Assembly (NCBI RefSeq): GCF_000237085.1
Contig: NC_016627.1
Span: forward strand, 4,216,118 to 4,280,117
DNA: 64,000 nucleotides
Source of the DNA: Acetivibrio clariflavus DSM 19732
GTDB lineage: Bacteria > Bacillota > Clostridia > Acetivibrionales > Acetivibrionaceae
Reading direction: 5' to 3'
A program made the translations under genes and the position numbers. Positions 1-8,929 of this stretch are shown one piece after another (within the stretch, counting starts at the first letter, position 1; the number at the start of each line of letters is the position of its first letter). The notes beneath the pieces are model-generated. The model was not told the origin of the DNA, made no database searches, and saw nothing but the letters and a program-made list of their open reading frames with translations.

Positions 1-1287
1 ATTTATTAGAGCCTCTATGTCCCGGCTTCCCTTATTGACATATAAGGTATCATATACCGGAACATCTTCAAATGCTCTTTCATTTTCTTTTAGAACAGCC
101 GTTATTTCAGCACTACCCTTTAAAGCTCTCAAAAGAAGTATTTTTTCATCAGCACCCGCTATTTTACAAAGCCCTTCCGCCAGATGCTTTCCGTCAAAAA
201 TCTCAGGTATGTAGTCTGCTATAATTCCGTAGCCGGCAAGCGTTTCAGCAGTCTGACTCCCGATAGCGGCAAATTTTTGACCGGCCAGAATTCTAATGTC
301 CTTGTTTTGCCTCTTCAAATATTCAAACAGGATATTAACTCCGTTTTTACTTGTAAAAACAATCCATGAGTACTCTTTGATGTTGCTTACTACTCTTTCC
401 AACCGGCTGTTATTTTCAATTTCCTTTATCTCAATGCATGGATATTCTATAACATCTGCACCCAGTTCCTTAAGCTTGGCGGTCAATGTACCGGCAGAGT
501 CCTTAGGTCTTGTTACAATGATTTTCACACCCATGAGCTCTCTTTTTGAAAACCAGTCAAATCTGTCACTCAGACCACAAACCTTTCCTACCACAATAAC
601 GGCAGGAGATTTGACGCTTTTCTCTACAGCCTTTTCATAAAGGTTTTCAATTGTGCCCAGAATTTTTCTCTGACCGGCTCTTGTTCCATTTTCAATAATT
701 GCAGCCGGCATATGCTTATCCATACCTTCTGCCAAAAGTCCATCAAGTATTTGTCGCAGAGAAGAAATCCCCATTAGAAAGACTAATGTGCCTCCTGACT
801 GTACAAGTGCTTTGAAGTTAACCGACAGCTCTTCGCCCTTCTTTTGATGTCCCGTTATGACGTGAAAGCTGCTGCAATAATCCCTGTGGGTTATGGGAAT
901 CCCTGCAAATGCAGGCGCAGAAATCGCTGAGGTAATACCCGGAACCACCTCGAAAGGAATCCCGTTTAGCTCCAGAAGCTCCAGCTCTTCTCCGCCGCGT
1001 CCGAATACAAAGGGATCTCCACCCTTTAACCTTATTACCAGTTTTCCCGCTAAGGCTTCATCCACAAGAATTCTGTTGATTTCTTCCTGAGGCACCGGAT
1101 GCCTGCCGCTTTCCTTACCCACATCTATTTTTTTTGCATTGTCCGGTATCAGCTCCAGAATATCATCTGAAACAAGCCTGTCATAAACAACAACCTCAGC
1201 CTTTTTTATATATTCCATTCCTTTAAGGGTTAAAAGCCCCCTGTCGCCCGGACCTGCCCCTACCAAAACCACAAAGCCCTTTTTCAT
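1..1287 (-). CDS. cobA-hemD: Uroporphyrinogen-III C-methyltransferase / uroporphyrinogen-III synthase fusion (partial)
   Basis: Minus-strand frame open from an ATG at 1287 to the window edge, so the 3' end is not seen. The first ~245 residues are a SAM uroporphyrinogen methyltransferase: VGAGPGD near the N terminus and GGDPFVFGRGGEE. From about residue 255 the protein reads as a HemD domain (starts VKIIVTRPKDSA). The fusion would cyclise hydroxymethylbilane to uroporphyrinogen III and methylate C2 and C7 to precorrin-2, the branch point to siroheme and cobalamin. It starts 5 bp after hemC, so it is in the same operon. The fusion is common in clostridia. The family call is firm; the total length is unknown. 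Confidence 0.93.
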   Translation of the reverse strand, partial: MKKGFVVLVGAGPGDRGLLTLKGMEYIKKAEVVVYDRLVSDDILELIPDNAKKIDVGKESGRHPVPQEEINRILVDEALAGKLVIRLKGGDPFVFGRGGEELELLELNGIPFEVVPGITSAISAPAFAGIPITHRDYCSSFHVITGHQKKGEELSVNFKALVQSGGTLVFLMGISSLRQILDGLLAEGMDKHMPAAIIENGTRAGQRKILGTIENLYEKAVEKSVKSPAVIVVGKVCGLSDRFDWFSKRELMGVKIIVTRPKDSAGTLTAKLKELGADVIEYPCIEIKEIENNSRLERVVSNIKEYSWIVFTSKNGVNILFEYLKRQNKDIRILAGQKFAAIGSQTAETLAGYGIIADYIPEIFDGKHLAEGLCKIAGADEKILLLRALKGSAEITAVLKENERAFEDVPVYDTLYVNKGSRDIEALIN

Positions 1288-1291
1288 GAAG

Positions 1292-2164
1292 TCAGCACGC
1301 CTCCCCCTTGAGCCTCTTTGCAAGCGAAATACCCATTTTGACTGCATCTTCAGCCCTGCCATACTCTATACCTTTTATTGCTATATTTTTTTCTTCGTTC
1401 ACATAGAGCCCTCTTAGCACTAATTTATCGTTTTCGAAATATGCATAAGCTGCAACCGGCGATGAGCAGCCTCCATCCAAAGCGGCAACAAAGGCACGTT
1501 CGGCATCGGAAACTATTTTTGACCTTTCACTATGGAAATTAGCGAGATAGCGTGTATCTTCACCTTTCCTGGTCTGAACGGCAATGATTCCCTGACAGGC
1601 CGCAGGCATTATTTCTTCCGTTGTAAAATACCTGCTGATCCTGTTTTCCAGTCCAAGCCTCTTAATCCCGGCGGCAGCCAGAATAATTCCACAGTATTCT
1701 CCGTCATCCAGCTTTTTTAGCCTGGTGATAACATTCCCTCTGAGTGGCTCGATATTGTCAAAGCCAAGAGCTTTAAGCTGCAGCATCCTTCTTTTGCTGG
1801 AGCACCCTAGCGGCTTGCTTTTATCACCTTGATTTGCAGGAAGGATGAGAACATCCCTCTCGTCTTCCCGTTCCGACAAGGCCACCACGGGTAATTCAGA
1901 ATTAATTTCCATGGGCATATCCTTGTAACTGTGTACAGTTATATCCACACCTCCGTTTCGCAGCGCTTCGTCCAATTCCTTAACAAACAATCCCTTGCCA
2001 CCGATTTTATCAAGGGTTTTGTCTAAAATTCTGTCCCCTGTTGTTTTCATGGTGACTAATTCAACTTCTATATTACTGTCGTATTTTTTTATGGCATCTA
2101 TGACCATCTGAGCCTGTATGACTGCAAGTCCACTGTCCCTGCTGCCAACTCTCACTGTTTTCAT
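1292..2164 (-). CDS. hemC: Porphobilinogen deaminase (hydroxymethylbilane synthase)
   Basis: 290 residues, the normal length for HemC. It polymerises four porphobilinogens into hydroxymethylbilane in the cytoplasm, the substrate of the HemD domain encoded next. Visible hallmarks are the N-terminal VGSRDSGLAVIQA, the TTGDRI loop and the DGGCSSP segment near residue 240 that carries the dipyrromethane cofactor cysteine. The ATG overlaps the stop of the upstream reductase fusion (ATGA type) and has a GGAGGGAG ribosome site just before it, indicating translational coupling. Nothing is missing. Confidence 0.95.
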   Translation of the reverse strand: MKTVRVGSRDSGLAVIQAQMVIDAIKKYDSNIEVELVTMKTTGDRILDKTLDKIGGKGLFVKELDEALRNGGVDITVHSYKDMPMEINSELPVVALSEREDERDVLILPANQGDKSKPLGCSSKRRMLQLKALGFDNIEPLRGNVITRLKKLDDGEYCGIILAAAGIKRLGLENRISRYFTTEEIMPAACQGIIAVQTRKGEDTRYLANFHSERSKIVSDAERAFVAALDGGCSSPVAAYAYFENDKLVLRGLYVNEEKNIAIKGIEYGRAEDAVKMGISLAKRLKGEAC

Positions 2165-3390
2165 GTTTGCTCCCTCCGGTTCTTTAAGAATTCCCTTATT
2201 CTTGCAGCCGTTTCCTTTGCCGCTTTATGGTTGCTGCCGTCCTTTGAAATCAGTCCGCCTGTAACCTCCCCGTTTTCAAATATAGCAGGGAAGTAAAAAT
2301 CGCACAGCTCTTTTCTGTCACATACATTTACTGGAATCCCCTCTTTCCGTGCGTCATTGCAGACCTTTTCATTCACATCCCTGTCGTCCGTTGCAGCAAT
2401 TGCCATGAAAGCGCCATTCAGGTCACCCGGCAGGTAATTTCTTTCAATTAGTGTAAGCTTGTTTTCGCCGGCTAAAAGCTTTATACTTTCCGACTGGCAG
2501 GCAGCAATCACAACCAACTCCGCGCCATAGCGTATAAGAACCTGGACTCTTCTTGTGGCAATCCTTCCCCCTCCGATGACAACAACCTTTTTGTTTTTCA
2601 GGCTAATAAACATTGGAAAATGGGACAAGGATTCTTCTTGCGTAATTCCAAATTCCTTTTGAAAATATATAAACATTTCCTCCAGCGTCATGCCTTCTTC
2701 TTTACAAGGCCTTCCTATCAATATAACCTTTGTCCCCAGCTTTCTTGCTGCATCAATCTTCTCCTGAAAGCCTCCGCTTTTCCCGGTTTCCTTTGTTACC
2801 AAAAACTTAGCATTGATTTGTTCCATGGTCGCCAAATTCATATTCTCACTGAAGGGTCCCTGCATGCAAATTATATTCGTCGCGCTAAAGCCTGAATCCG
2901 AACATGCCTTTATTGCCTCAGCCGTTGGCAGTACTCTGACAAAAACTCTTTCTCTGTAATTTTCGATTTTTGAATATGGCAGCAACTCCTTACTTCCGGT
3001 TGTCACAAAAATATTTCCCTCTGTACCGTTAAGATAGGCACATGCTGCTTCTATGCTTGAAAACTCTAGGACATTTTCATATTCCAATGAAGGCCTTACC
3101 AGCCTCATCACAGCCTTGCCGCATCTTTTCGCAGCCTCCTTTACATTCTCCGAAATGATTTTGGCATAAGGGTGTGTTGCGTCCACAATATAGTCATAGC
3201 TTTTTATAAGTTCTGTAATCTCTTCAAGGGAAAGCCTTCCCTCCTTTACCGACAAAAAAGGCATGTCAGGCATCACCAGTGAACCGTATCCGGTGGCTAC
3301 AGCTGCTGTAACCTCAACACCGTTTTCGGCTAAAAAAGTACTTAACTTTCTTCCTTCATTTGTTCCTGCAAATACAATCACTTTTTTCAT
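2161..3390 (-). CDS. cbiJ-cysG: Precorrin-6A reductase (CobK/CbiJ) fused to precorrin-2 dehydrogenase (CysG N-terminal type)
   Basis: 409 residues in two parts. Residues 1 to ~245 match CobK/CbiJ, the reductase for the macrocycle of (cobalt-)precorrin-6A: N-terminal VFAGTNEGRKL, DATHPYA and TGSKEL. From about residue 262 a second Rossmann domain begins (KVVVIGGGRIATRRV), typical of the Met8p/CysG N-terminal precorrin-2 dehydrogenase, which oxidises precorrin-2 to sirohydrochlorin and may chelate metal. The fusion joins an early and a late step of corrin synthesis. It could explain why no separate sirohydrochlorin synthase is seen nearby. It overlaps hemC by 4 bp. Family calls are firm; whether the second domain also inserts cobalt is inference. 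Confidence 0.88.
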   Translation of the reverse strand: MKKVIVFAGTNEGRKLSTFLAENGVEVTAAVATGYGSLVMPDMPFLSVKEGRLSLEEITELIKSYDYIVDATHPYAKIISENVKEAAKRCGKAVMRLVRPSLEYENVLEFSSIEAACAYLNGTEGNIFVTTGSKELLPYSKIENYRERVFVRVLPTAEAIKACSDSGFSATNIICMQGPFSENMNLATMEQINAKFLVTKETGKSGGFQEKIDAARKLGTKVILIGRPCKEEGMTLEEMFIYFQKEFGITQEESLSHFPMFISLKNKKVVVIGGGRIATRRVQVLIRYGAELVVIAACQSESIKLLAGENKLTLIERNYLPGDLNGAFMAIAATDDRDVNEKVCNDARKEGIPVNVCDRKELCDFYFPAIFENGEVTGGLISKDGSNHKAAKETAARIREFLKNRREQT

Positions 3391-3419
3391 CTTATTCTAC
3401 CTTCAATCCAATGCAGAAA

Positions 3420-4145
3420 TTATATTCTGTATCCCCTAGGAGTTACCAGTTTCCCGTTTATGACCCTGGTAGTGGAATTTCCGATTATTACTGTGGTAAA
3501 CATGTCCACCACCTCGTCTTTTAATTCTTTAAGCGGCAATATCTTGTGAGTTTGTCCCTCTCGCCCTATATTTCTTACATATCCGCACATTGTATCCCCG
3601 CTTATATTTCTCATCACGATTTCACAGGCTTTTTTAAGAAAATCCGCTCTCTTTTTGCTGGATGGATTGTAAATCACTATTACAAACCCGGCCTGCGAGG
3701 CCAGATCCAATCTCTTTTCAATGTCCTCCCATTTTGTAAGAAGGTTGCTTAAGGATATTACCGCAAAATCGTGTGTTAAAGGTGCTCCAAGAACCGCTGC
3801 CGCAGAGCTTGCTGCAGTAATTCCTGCTATGACCCTGATCTCTTCACGGATTCCAAGCTCCTCACATATTTCAATCATCAGGGCCGCCATCCCGTAAATC
3901 CCTGCGTCTCCGCTTGAAACCATAGCTACATTTTTGTTTCCTTTTGCAGCCAGCGCAGCCATCCTGCACCTTTCTACCTCCTGCATCATGGGGGTTGCTA
4001 TTATTTCCTTGCCCTCAATCAAATCTTTGATTATATCTATATATAAAGTGTATCCGGCAACTACCTCGCTGTTTTTTAGTGCCTCTATCGCAAGCGGTGT
4101 TATCTGTGCTTTCTCTCCCGGCCCTATGCCAATAATACTAATCAT
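3420..4145 (-). CDS. cbiH: Precorrin-3B / cobalt-factor III C17-methyltransferase
   Basis: 241 residues, usual for CbiH/CobJ. The N-terminal IGIGPGEKAQITPLA is the SAM-binding start of the tetrapyrrole methylase fold; SSGDAGIYGMA is the second conserved loop. The enzyme methylates C17 and drives ring contraction in cobalamin synthesis. It lies between hemA and the reductase fusion in the same direction with short gaps. A start at 4145 is supported by the GGGGTAGAG stretch 3 to 4 bases upstream and by the family N terminus. Confidence 0.93.
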   Translation of the reverse strand: MISIIGIGPGEKAQITPLAIEALKNSEVVAGYTLYIDIIKDLIEGKEIIATPMMQEVERCRMAALAAKGNKNVAMVSSGDAGIYGMAALMIEICEELGIREEIRVIAGITAASSAAAVLGAPLTHDFAVISLSNLLTKWEDIEKRLDLASQAGFVIVIYNPSSKKRADFLKKACEIVMRNISGDTMCGYVRNIGREGQTHKILPLKELKDEVVDMFTTVIIGNSTTRVINGKLVTPRGYRI

Positions 4146-4171
4146 GACTCTACCCCACCCATTTATTTTTA

Positions 4172-5176
4172 TTATTTTACCGCCATAAGTCGTTTTCTTT
4201 GGTCATACCATTTGTTAAAATTCTCAATATGCTCTGCTATCAAACTCTTCATGGCTGATATTTCCTTAGAATTGTCCTTCCGTGCGGTTTCCCCAAGGCT
4301 GTCAATATTGTAGTACAGTATACCGTTTATCTTCCCGACCTCAGGGTCTATGTCCCTGGGTACTGCAAGATCAATAATGTATTTGGGCTTATTTGCACAT
4401 CTGTCAATCATATCGATAGTAACAGTCTGATGGGGACTTGATGTTGCGCTTATTAAAATATCCACATATGGTATCAATGACTCCCTGTCGTGATACGGAA
4501 TAACTTTACAGCCTGTAGGAACAATTATGCTTTTGTTGTTGTGGGTTCTGGTAGTTATGTGGACCTCACATCCCTTTGCAATCAGTTCCTCACAAACTTT
4601 TCTTCCAACTACTCCGTTACCGATAACCAACGCTTTGCAACCTGCTTTTTTTTCAATATATTCACTTACCAGTTGTACCGACTGCCCGGCTACCGAAGGC
4701 GAAACGGCATTGAGCACCAGCTGAGTCTTTACCTTTTTGGCACAGGTTATGGCGCACCTGAAAAGTGTGTTCAATGCCGCATCGCTTGCTCCCTCATCAA
4801 TAGCAATCAGCATTGCTTCTTTAACCTGCGTCAATATCTGGTCTTCTCCAAATATCATTGAGTGAATTCCACAGGCAAGCTCAAAAAGATAAACCGCCAA
4901 ATCTTCACCCTTTTTAACATAAAAACACTTCTTCATATCATCATCAAGATTGGCAGCATTGCAGAATATTTCAACCGGATCCGCTTCTTCGCAATGGCTT
5001 AATGAAATGTACGCCTCTGTGCGGTTGCAGGTTGAAATCAAAACCACTCCGGAAACACAAGCCTCCTTATTTATTTTGGCTAGAATATCTCTTATTTGAT
5101 TTTTGTTGAACCCAACCTTTTCTCTTAATTCCAGGCTTGCGCTGCGATAATCAACTCCAGCCATGATTATATTCAA
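4172..5176 (-). CDS. hemA: Glutamyl-tRNA reductase
   Basis: 334 residues, shorter than the ~420 of many HemA proteins, because the C-terminal dimerisation domain looks abbreviated. It reduces the glutamate of Glu-tRNA to glutamate-1-semialdehyde, the first step of the C5 route to tetrapyrroles. The active-site motif STCNRTE is present near residue 50, and the NADPH-binding domain shows LVIGNGVVGRKV. The start is TTG at 5176, preceded by GGAGGTG six bases upstream, and overlaps the cbiG stop. Its place inside a riboswitch-controlled cobalamin operon suggests precursor supply is tied to B12 demand; another housekeeping hemA may exist elsewhere. Confidence 0.92.
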   Translation of the reverse strand: MNIIMAGVDYRSASLELREKVGFNKNQIRDILAKINKEACVSGVVLISTCNRTEAYISLSHCEEADPVEIFCNAANLDDDMKKCFYVKKGEDLAVYLFELACGIHSMIFGEDQILTQVKEAMLIAIDEGASDAALNTLFRCAITCAKKVKTQLVLNAVSPSVAGQSVQLVSEYIEKKAGCKALVIGNGVVGRKVCEELIAKGCEVHITTRTHNNKSIIVPTGCKVIPYHDRESLIPYVDILISATSSPHQTVTIDMIDRCANKPKYIIDLAVPRDIDPEVGKINGILYYNIDSLGETARKDNSKEISAMKSLIAEHIENFNKWYDQRKRLMAVK

Positions 5177-6210
5177 AAGCTACACCTCCATGCCCTTTCT
5201 GCGATAGCAACAGTGACTCCATCTCTAGCTCTTTTTCCCATTATCAATTTCCCATGATTGCTGGCCAGTATGGCCGCTCTTTCACAGACATTATCCACAC
5301 CTGTAACAGCCCTTACAAACCCCGATGATGAAAAGCTCCCTTTAGCCTCCATAAGCTCTTTATTGGTATAAAGCTTAAGACAGTATCTGAATTTGTCACA
5401 AAGCCGTATAATTGCCTCTTCTTCTTTTTTTATATCAATGGTTGCAACACAGTAAACAAGATTCTTTGGTATGTTCTCTGCCGCCAGTGTTTCAAGAAAT
5501 ACTTCTTCCAATATCTCTTCCGGAATTCCTTTCCGGCATCCCACTCCCACAGCAAATAGCTTAGGGCACAAAAATAATGTATTTTTAAAAGGCTGCTTGT
5601 CCGCATTTTGCTTTTTGTGATCATATATATATATTCCGTAATCAGTTGTATCCTTTGTAAAGAATTCCGGTAATTCACCTTCCACCGGAAAATCACAGCG
5701 AAAACCAATTTTTTGACCTTTCAGCAATGCGGCAGAAATATACTTTATGTTTTCTATGTTCAAAATATGAAGACCGTTTTCCTTTGTCCACACATCAACC
5801 GAAAAAACGCCGTTAATATCTGTAGCAGTAGTAATAATTGCCCTTCCTCCCAAAAAAGACGCCAATTTATGGGCCAGGCTGTTTGCACCGCCCAAATGCC
5901 CTGACAATATGGGAATCACATATTCTCCTGTTTCATTTATCACAATGACCGCCGGGTCGGATGCCTTATTTTTAAGGAATGGCGCAATTGCTCTTACGGC
6001 TATACCGGCAGCTCCAATAAATATTATTGAATTGCTGTCCTCAAAGGCTTTTCCTGTAAGTGCGCTAAGATTGTCTTCCATCTGAAGCAGCTCGCCGCCT
6101 CCATACTTTGAATATGCAACGATAGAATGTCCCTCTTCTTTAAGATAATCAACCAGGCGCTTACATAAGAGTGAGCTCTTTTGGGTAAAGGAAATCAAGG
6201 TTATCCTCAT
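5173..6210 (-). CDS. cbiG: Cobalt-precorrin-5A hydrolase
   Basis: 345 residues. CbiG opens the delta-lactone of cobalt-precorrin-5A with loss of acetaldehyde, a step found only in the anaerobic pathway. The N-terminal domain contains FIGAAGIAVRAIAP, the middle part shows LSGHLGGANSLA, and the C-terminal domain has VGVGCRKGIP. All three regions of the family are present and in order. The ATG overlaps the cbiF stop by 4 bp. Together with CbiD it shows that this cell inserts cobalt early and makes cobalamin without oxygen. Confidence 0.94.
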   Translation of the reverse strand: MRITLISFTQKSSLLCKRLVDYLKEEGHSIVAYSKYGGGELLQMEDNLSALTGKAFEDSNSIIFIGAAGIAVRAIAPFLKNKASDPAVIVINETGEYVIPILSGHLGGANSLAHKLASFLGGRAIITTATDINGVFSVDVWTKENGLHILNIENIKYISAALLKGQKIGFRCDFPVEGELPEFFTKDTTDYGIYIYDHKKQNADKQPFKNTLFLCPKLFAVGVGCRKGIPEEILEEVFLETLAAENIPKNLVYCVATIDIKKEEEAIIRLCDKFRYCLKLYTNKELMEAKGSFSSSGFVRAVTGVDNVCERAAILASNHGKLIMGKRARDGVTVAIAERAWRCSF

Positions 6211-6965
6211 TGTTCTTTCGCCTTCCTGAATTCATGGGTAAAGCTTGCATCATAAAGCTTTGAAAGCTCGTGCTCACAAGAAAGAAAATCCCCTACAAGT
6301 ATCAAGGCCGTTTTGGTAATATTGTTTTCCTTTGCACTTTTATGAAGCTCTGCAATTGTGGTACGGACAATCTTCTGCTCCGGCCATGTAGCCTTATAGA
6401 CAATAGCAGCAGGCGTATCGGATTTGTATCCGCCTTTTACAAGCTTCTCACTAAGCTTCTCAAGCATTGAGGTCGTAAGGAACAAAACCATGGAAGCCTT
6501 ATGAGATGCAAGCTTTTCTATATCCTCATCCGGAGGTACGGGCGTTCTTCCCTCCATCCTTGAAAGAATAACAGTCTGACTCACACCAGGCAGTGTATAT
6601 TCAGCATTTAACACCGCTGCCGCACCGCAAAATGAACTGACTCCGGGCACAACGTTATAAGGAATTTTATGCTTGTCCAACAACTTCATCTGCTCCTTGA
6701 TTGCTCCATAAATACTTGGATCGCCTGTATGCAGCCTTACCAGTATCTTATCAGGTGAATATTCTCTAACGAAAACATCTATAATTTCATCAAGTGTCAT
6801 AGAAGCGCTGTTGTAAATCTTGCACTCAGGCTTTGTACACTTAAGGAGCTCCGGGTTAACCAAAGACCCTGCATATATGACAACATCAGCTTTTTTCAAA
6901 AGCTCCTGTCCCCTCACTGTTATCAAATCAACCGCGCCCGGTCCTGCTCCGATAAAATAGACCAT
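6207..6965 (-). CDS. cbiF: Precorrin-4 / cobalt-precorrin-4 C11-methyltransferase
   Basis: 252 residues. N-terminal FIGAGPGAVDLITVRG, then VIYAGSLVNPELL and LHTGDPSIYGAI, are characteristic of CbiF/CobM rather than the related CbiH or CbiL. It transfers a methyl group from SAM to C11. The start at 6965 has AAAGGAG placed eight bases upstream. It lies 2 bp after cbiL and overlaps cbiG, so it is an internal gene of the cobalamin operon. Length and motifs are complete. Confidence 0.94.
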   Translation of the reverse strand: MVYFIGAGPGAVDLITVRGQELLKKADVVIYAGSLVNPELLKCTKPECKIYNSASMTLDEIIDVFVREYSPDKILVRLHTGDPSIYGAIKEQMKLLDKHKIPYNVVPGVSSFCGAAAVLNAEYTLPGVSQTVILSRMEGRTPVPPDEDIEKLASHKASMVLFLTTSMLEKLSEKLVKGGYKSDTPAAIVYKATWPEQKIVRTTIAELHKSAKENNITKTALILVGDFLSCEHELSKLYDASFTHEFRKAKEQ

Positions 6966-6967
6966 TT

Positions 6968-7648
6968 TTATTCTCCTTTAACTATAATAATCGAAAAATA
7001 ACTGCTATCTTCATTTAAGTCCCTAAGACTGTTATATATTTTCTCATTTTCCATAAAGCAGCATTCTACCATTTTGGAATTGTCAAGCAAATTATGCTTC
7101 TCCAGCTTCTGCTTTATGTTTAAAATACCCTTTCCGCTTTTCATAAGCACCTTGCTTCCGTTCAAACGTAAGAGTTCATCCGCACCTTCATAGGATGCAG
7201 GAACAATATGCAATGCTTCCTTCCCATTACACAATGAAATGCCCAGTTTGGCAGCAGCCGCGCAAAACGAGGGAATCCCGTTAACAATTTCAGCAGAATA
7301 TCCTTTTTCAACAACCAACCTGTGCACATACATATATGTAGAATAAATTGTAGGATCACCGAGCGTTATAAATGCCAGGTTCAAGCCTTTTTCGAGCTCT
7401 GCACAAATCAGCTCTACACAAGCTTTATGACTCTCCCGCAGTATTGCTGTATCCCTTGTCATAGGCATACTGCAGTACATTATCTTTTTGCCGGAGATAT
7501 ACTCACCCACAATATTCAGAGCTGTTTTCTCGCCTCCGGTATCAGGTACTGCAATAATATCTGCCTTATGTAAAGTCTCAACCGCCAATAGAGTAAGAAG
7601 CTTCTTATCTCCCGGTCCAACACCAACTCCGTATAAAGTTCCTTTCAA
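6968..7648 (-). CDS. cbiL: Precorrin-2 / cobalt-factor II C20-methyltransferase
   Basis: 226 residues. The sequence starts GTLYGVGVGPGDKKLLTL and includes FITLGDPTIYSTYMY and VNGIPSFCAAAA, the usual CbiL/CobI signature. It adds the C20 methyl group to cobalt-factor II. The start codon is TTG at 7648 and overlaps the cbiD stop (TTGA), so translation is probably coupled to cbiD. No cbiE or cbiT lies between cbiD and this gene, although they are usual neighbours in clostridia. Confidence 0.92.
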   Translation of the reverse strand: MKGTLYGVGVGPGDKKLLTLLAVETLHKADIIAVPDTGGEKTALNIVGEYISGKKIMYCSMPMTRDTAILRESHKACVELICAELEKGLNLAFITLGDPTIYSTYMYVHRLVVEKGYSAEIVNGIPSFCAAAAKLGISLCNGKEALHIVPASYEGADELLRLNGSKVLMKSGKGILNIKQKLEKHNLLDNSKMVECCFMENEKIYNSLRDLNEDSSYFSIIIVKGE

Positions 7649-8778
7649 TGCCCAACCTCCTTTAGCTCATTGATAAAGTCCAACACATTATCTGTCTGCA
7701 TTAACACGCCATTTTCATTTGAAAATACAAGAACTTCAATCCTTGCCTTATTCATCACACGATAATTTAAATGATATACTATTTTCCCCAATATGCTTTC
7801 ATACACCATTTTGGATATATTGTTCTGCAACAGGATATTGTGAATTTCATCTGTTGTTTTTGCATTCATGATTTTTTCGACCGTTTCTTTTCCTGCACCG
7901 GCTAATGCACTGTGAGCGGCAAATATTTCATTTCTGCAGTCAGCAATTTTCGAATGTGTATTCATAACACCGGCAGCTAACTTGACCAATTTCCCTATAT
8001 GTCCGACAAGCAGGATTTTTTTAAAGCCCAAATATATCGCATAATCAAGAGCTTCACCAATATAATTTGAAATTTTTACAGCGCTGTCAACATCAATGCC
8101 CAAATGCTCTCTGGCATAACCAACTCCATAATTTCCGGGAGAAATGAATAGCACGTTTTGACCGTTTTGCTTTCTGATAGACATTTCCAGCTTGATTGTA
8201 TCTATCAATGCAGCTTCACTCATGGGCTCCACAATGCCTGTAGTTCCCAGGATGGATATGCCTTCGACAATCCCAAGCCTTTCATTGAAGGTTTTCTTTG
8301 CAATTTCCACTCCCTGGGGAACAAATATTTCCACATGAAATCCGCCATCGTATTTGTATAGACGGGCAACCTCTTCCAACGCATTAAAAATCATCTTTCT
8401 TGGTCCGGGATTGATAGCCGCCTCTCCTATTTTGCAGGGCAAACCCGCAGAGGTTACTCTTCCGACACCTATCCCTCCGTCAATGGAAATACCGGCTTTT
8501 GCCTTTTCAACCCTGGCATAGATCCTTATTCCGTTTGTTACATCAGGGTCATCCCCCGCATCCTTTATGATGCAACAGCTTGCGGAAGCTTCATTGAGAA
8601 TGATATCTTCCGGCTTAAGAATTATTTCTTCCCCTCCGGGAAAAGTTAAAGAAACCTCCGGAATCTCTATCTTTTCAAAGAGCATAATTGCGCAGGCTTT
8701 TGCGGCAGCTGCCGCACAGCTTCCGGTTGTAAACCCTTTTCTTAGCTTTTTACCAGACTTTATTATATAATCATTCAT
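7645..8778 (-). CDS. cbiD: Cobalt-precorrin-5B C1-methyltransferase
   Basis: 377 residues from the ATG at 8778. An upstream in-frame ATG at 8826 exists, but the family starts close to the KLRKGFTTGSCAAAAAKA motif and a GGTGG stretch precedes 8778. CbiD methylates C1 of cobalt-precorrin-5B in the anaerobic pathway. Other family segments visible are INPGPRKMI, SILGTTGIVEPMSEAA and LLVGHIGKLVKLAAG. It is separated from cbiO by about 150 bp in which I see no other gene, so it may start the second half of the transcript. Confidence 0.93.
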   Translation of the reverse strand: MNDYIIKSGKKLRKGFTTGSCAAAAAKACAIMLFEKIEIPEVSLTFPGGEEIILKPEDIILNEASASCCIIKDAGDDPDVTNGIRIYARVEKAKAGISIDGGIGVGRVTSAGLPCKIGEAAINPGPRKMIFNALEEVARLYKYDGGFHVEIFVPQGVEIAKKTFNERLGIVEGISILGTTGIVEPMSEAALIDTIKLEMSIRKQNGQNVLFISPGNYGVGYAREHLGIDVDSAVKISNYIGEALDYAIYLGFKKILLVGHIGKLVKLAAGVMNTHSKIADCRNEIFAAHSALAGAGKETVEKIMNAKTTDEIHNILLQNNISKMVYESILGKIVYHLNYRVMNKARIEVLVFSNENGVLMQTDNVLDFINELKEVGH

Positions 8779-8929
8779 TATTCCACCCACACTTATGCCT
8801 TTATATAAATTATGCGGGAAACTCACTATTTCAATTTCACAAAAACCGTAGAAGCATCGATATTTTGCTCATTGAAATTAGTGGTTTCTTGGCGCAAATT
8901 ATATAGTACTGTACAACGCAATTTCCTTT

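Noticed and set aside
7322-7573. Rightward small frames in the cobalamin operon (several)
   Set aside because: All are antisense to well-conserved cbi genes that overlap each other, leaving no room for true genes.
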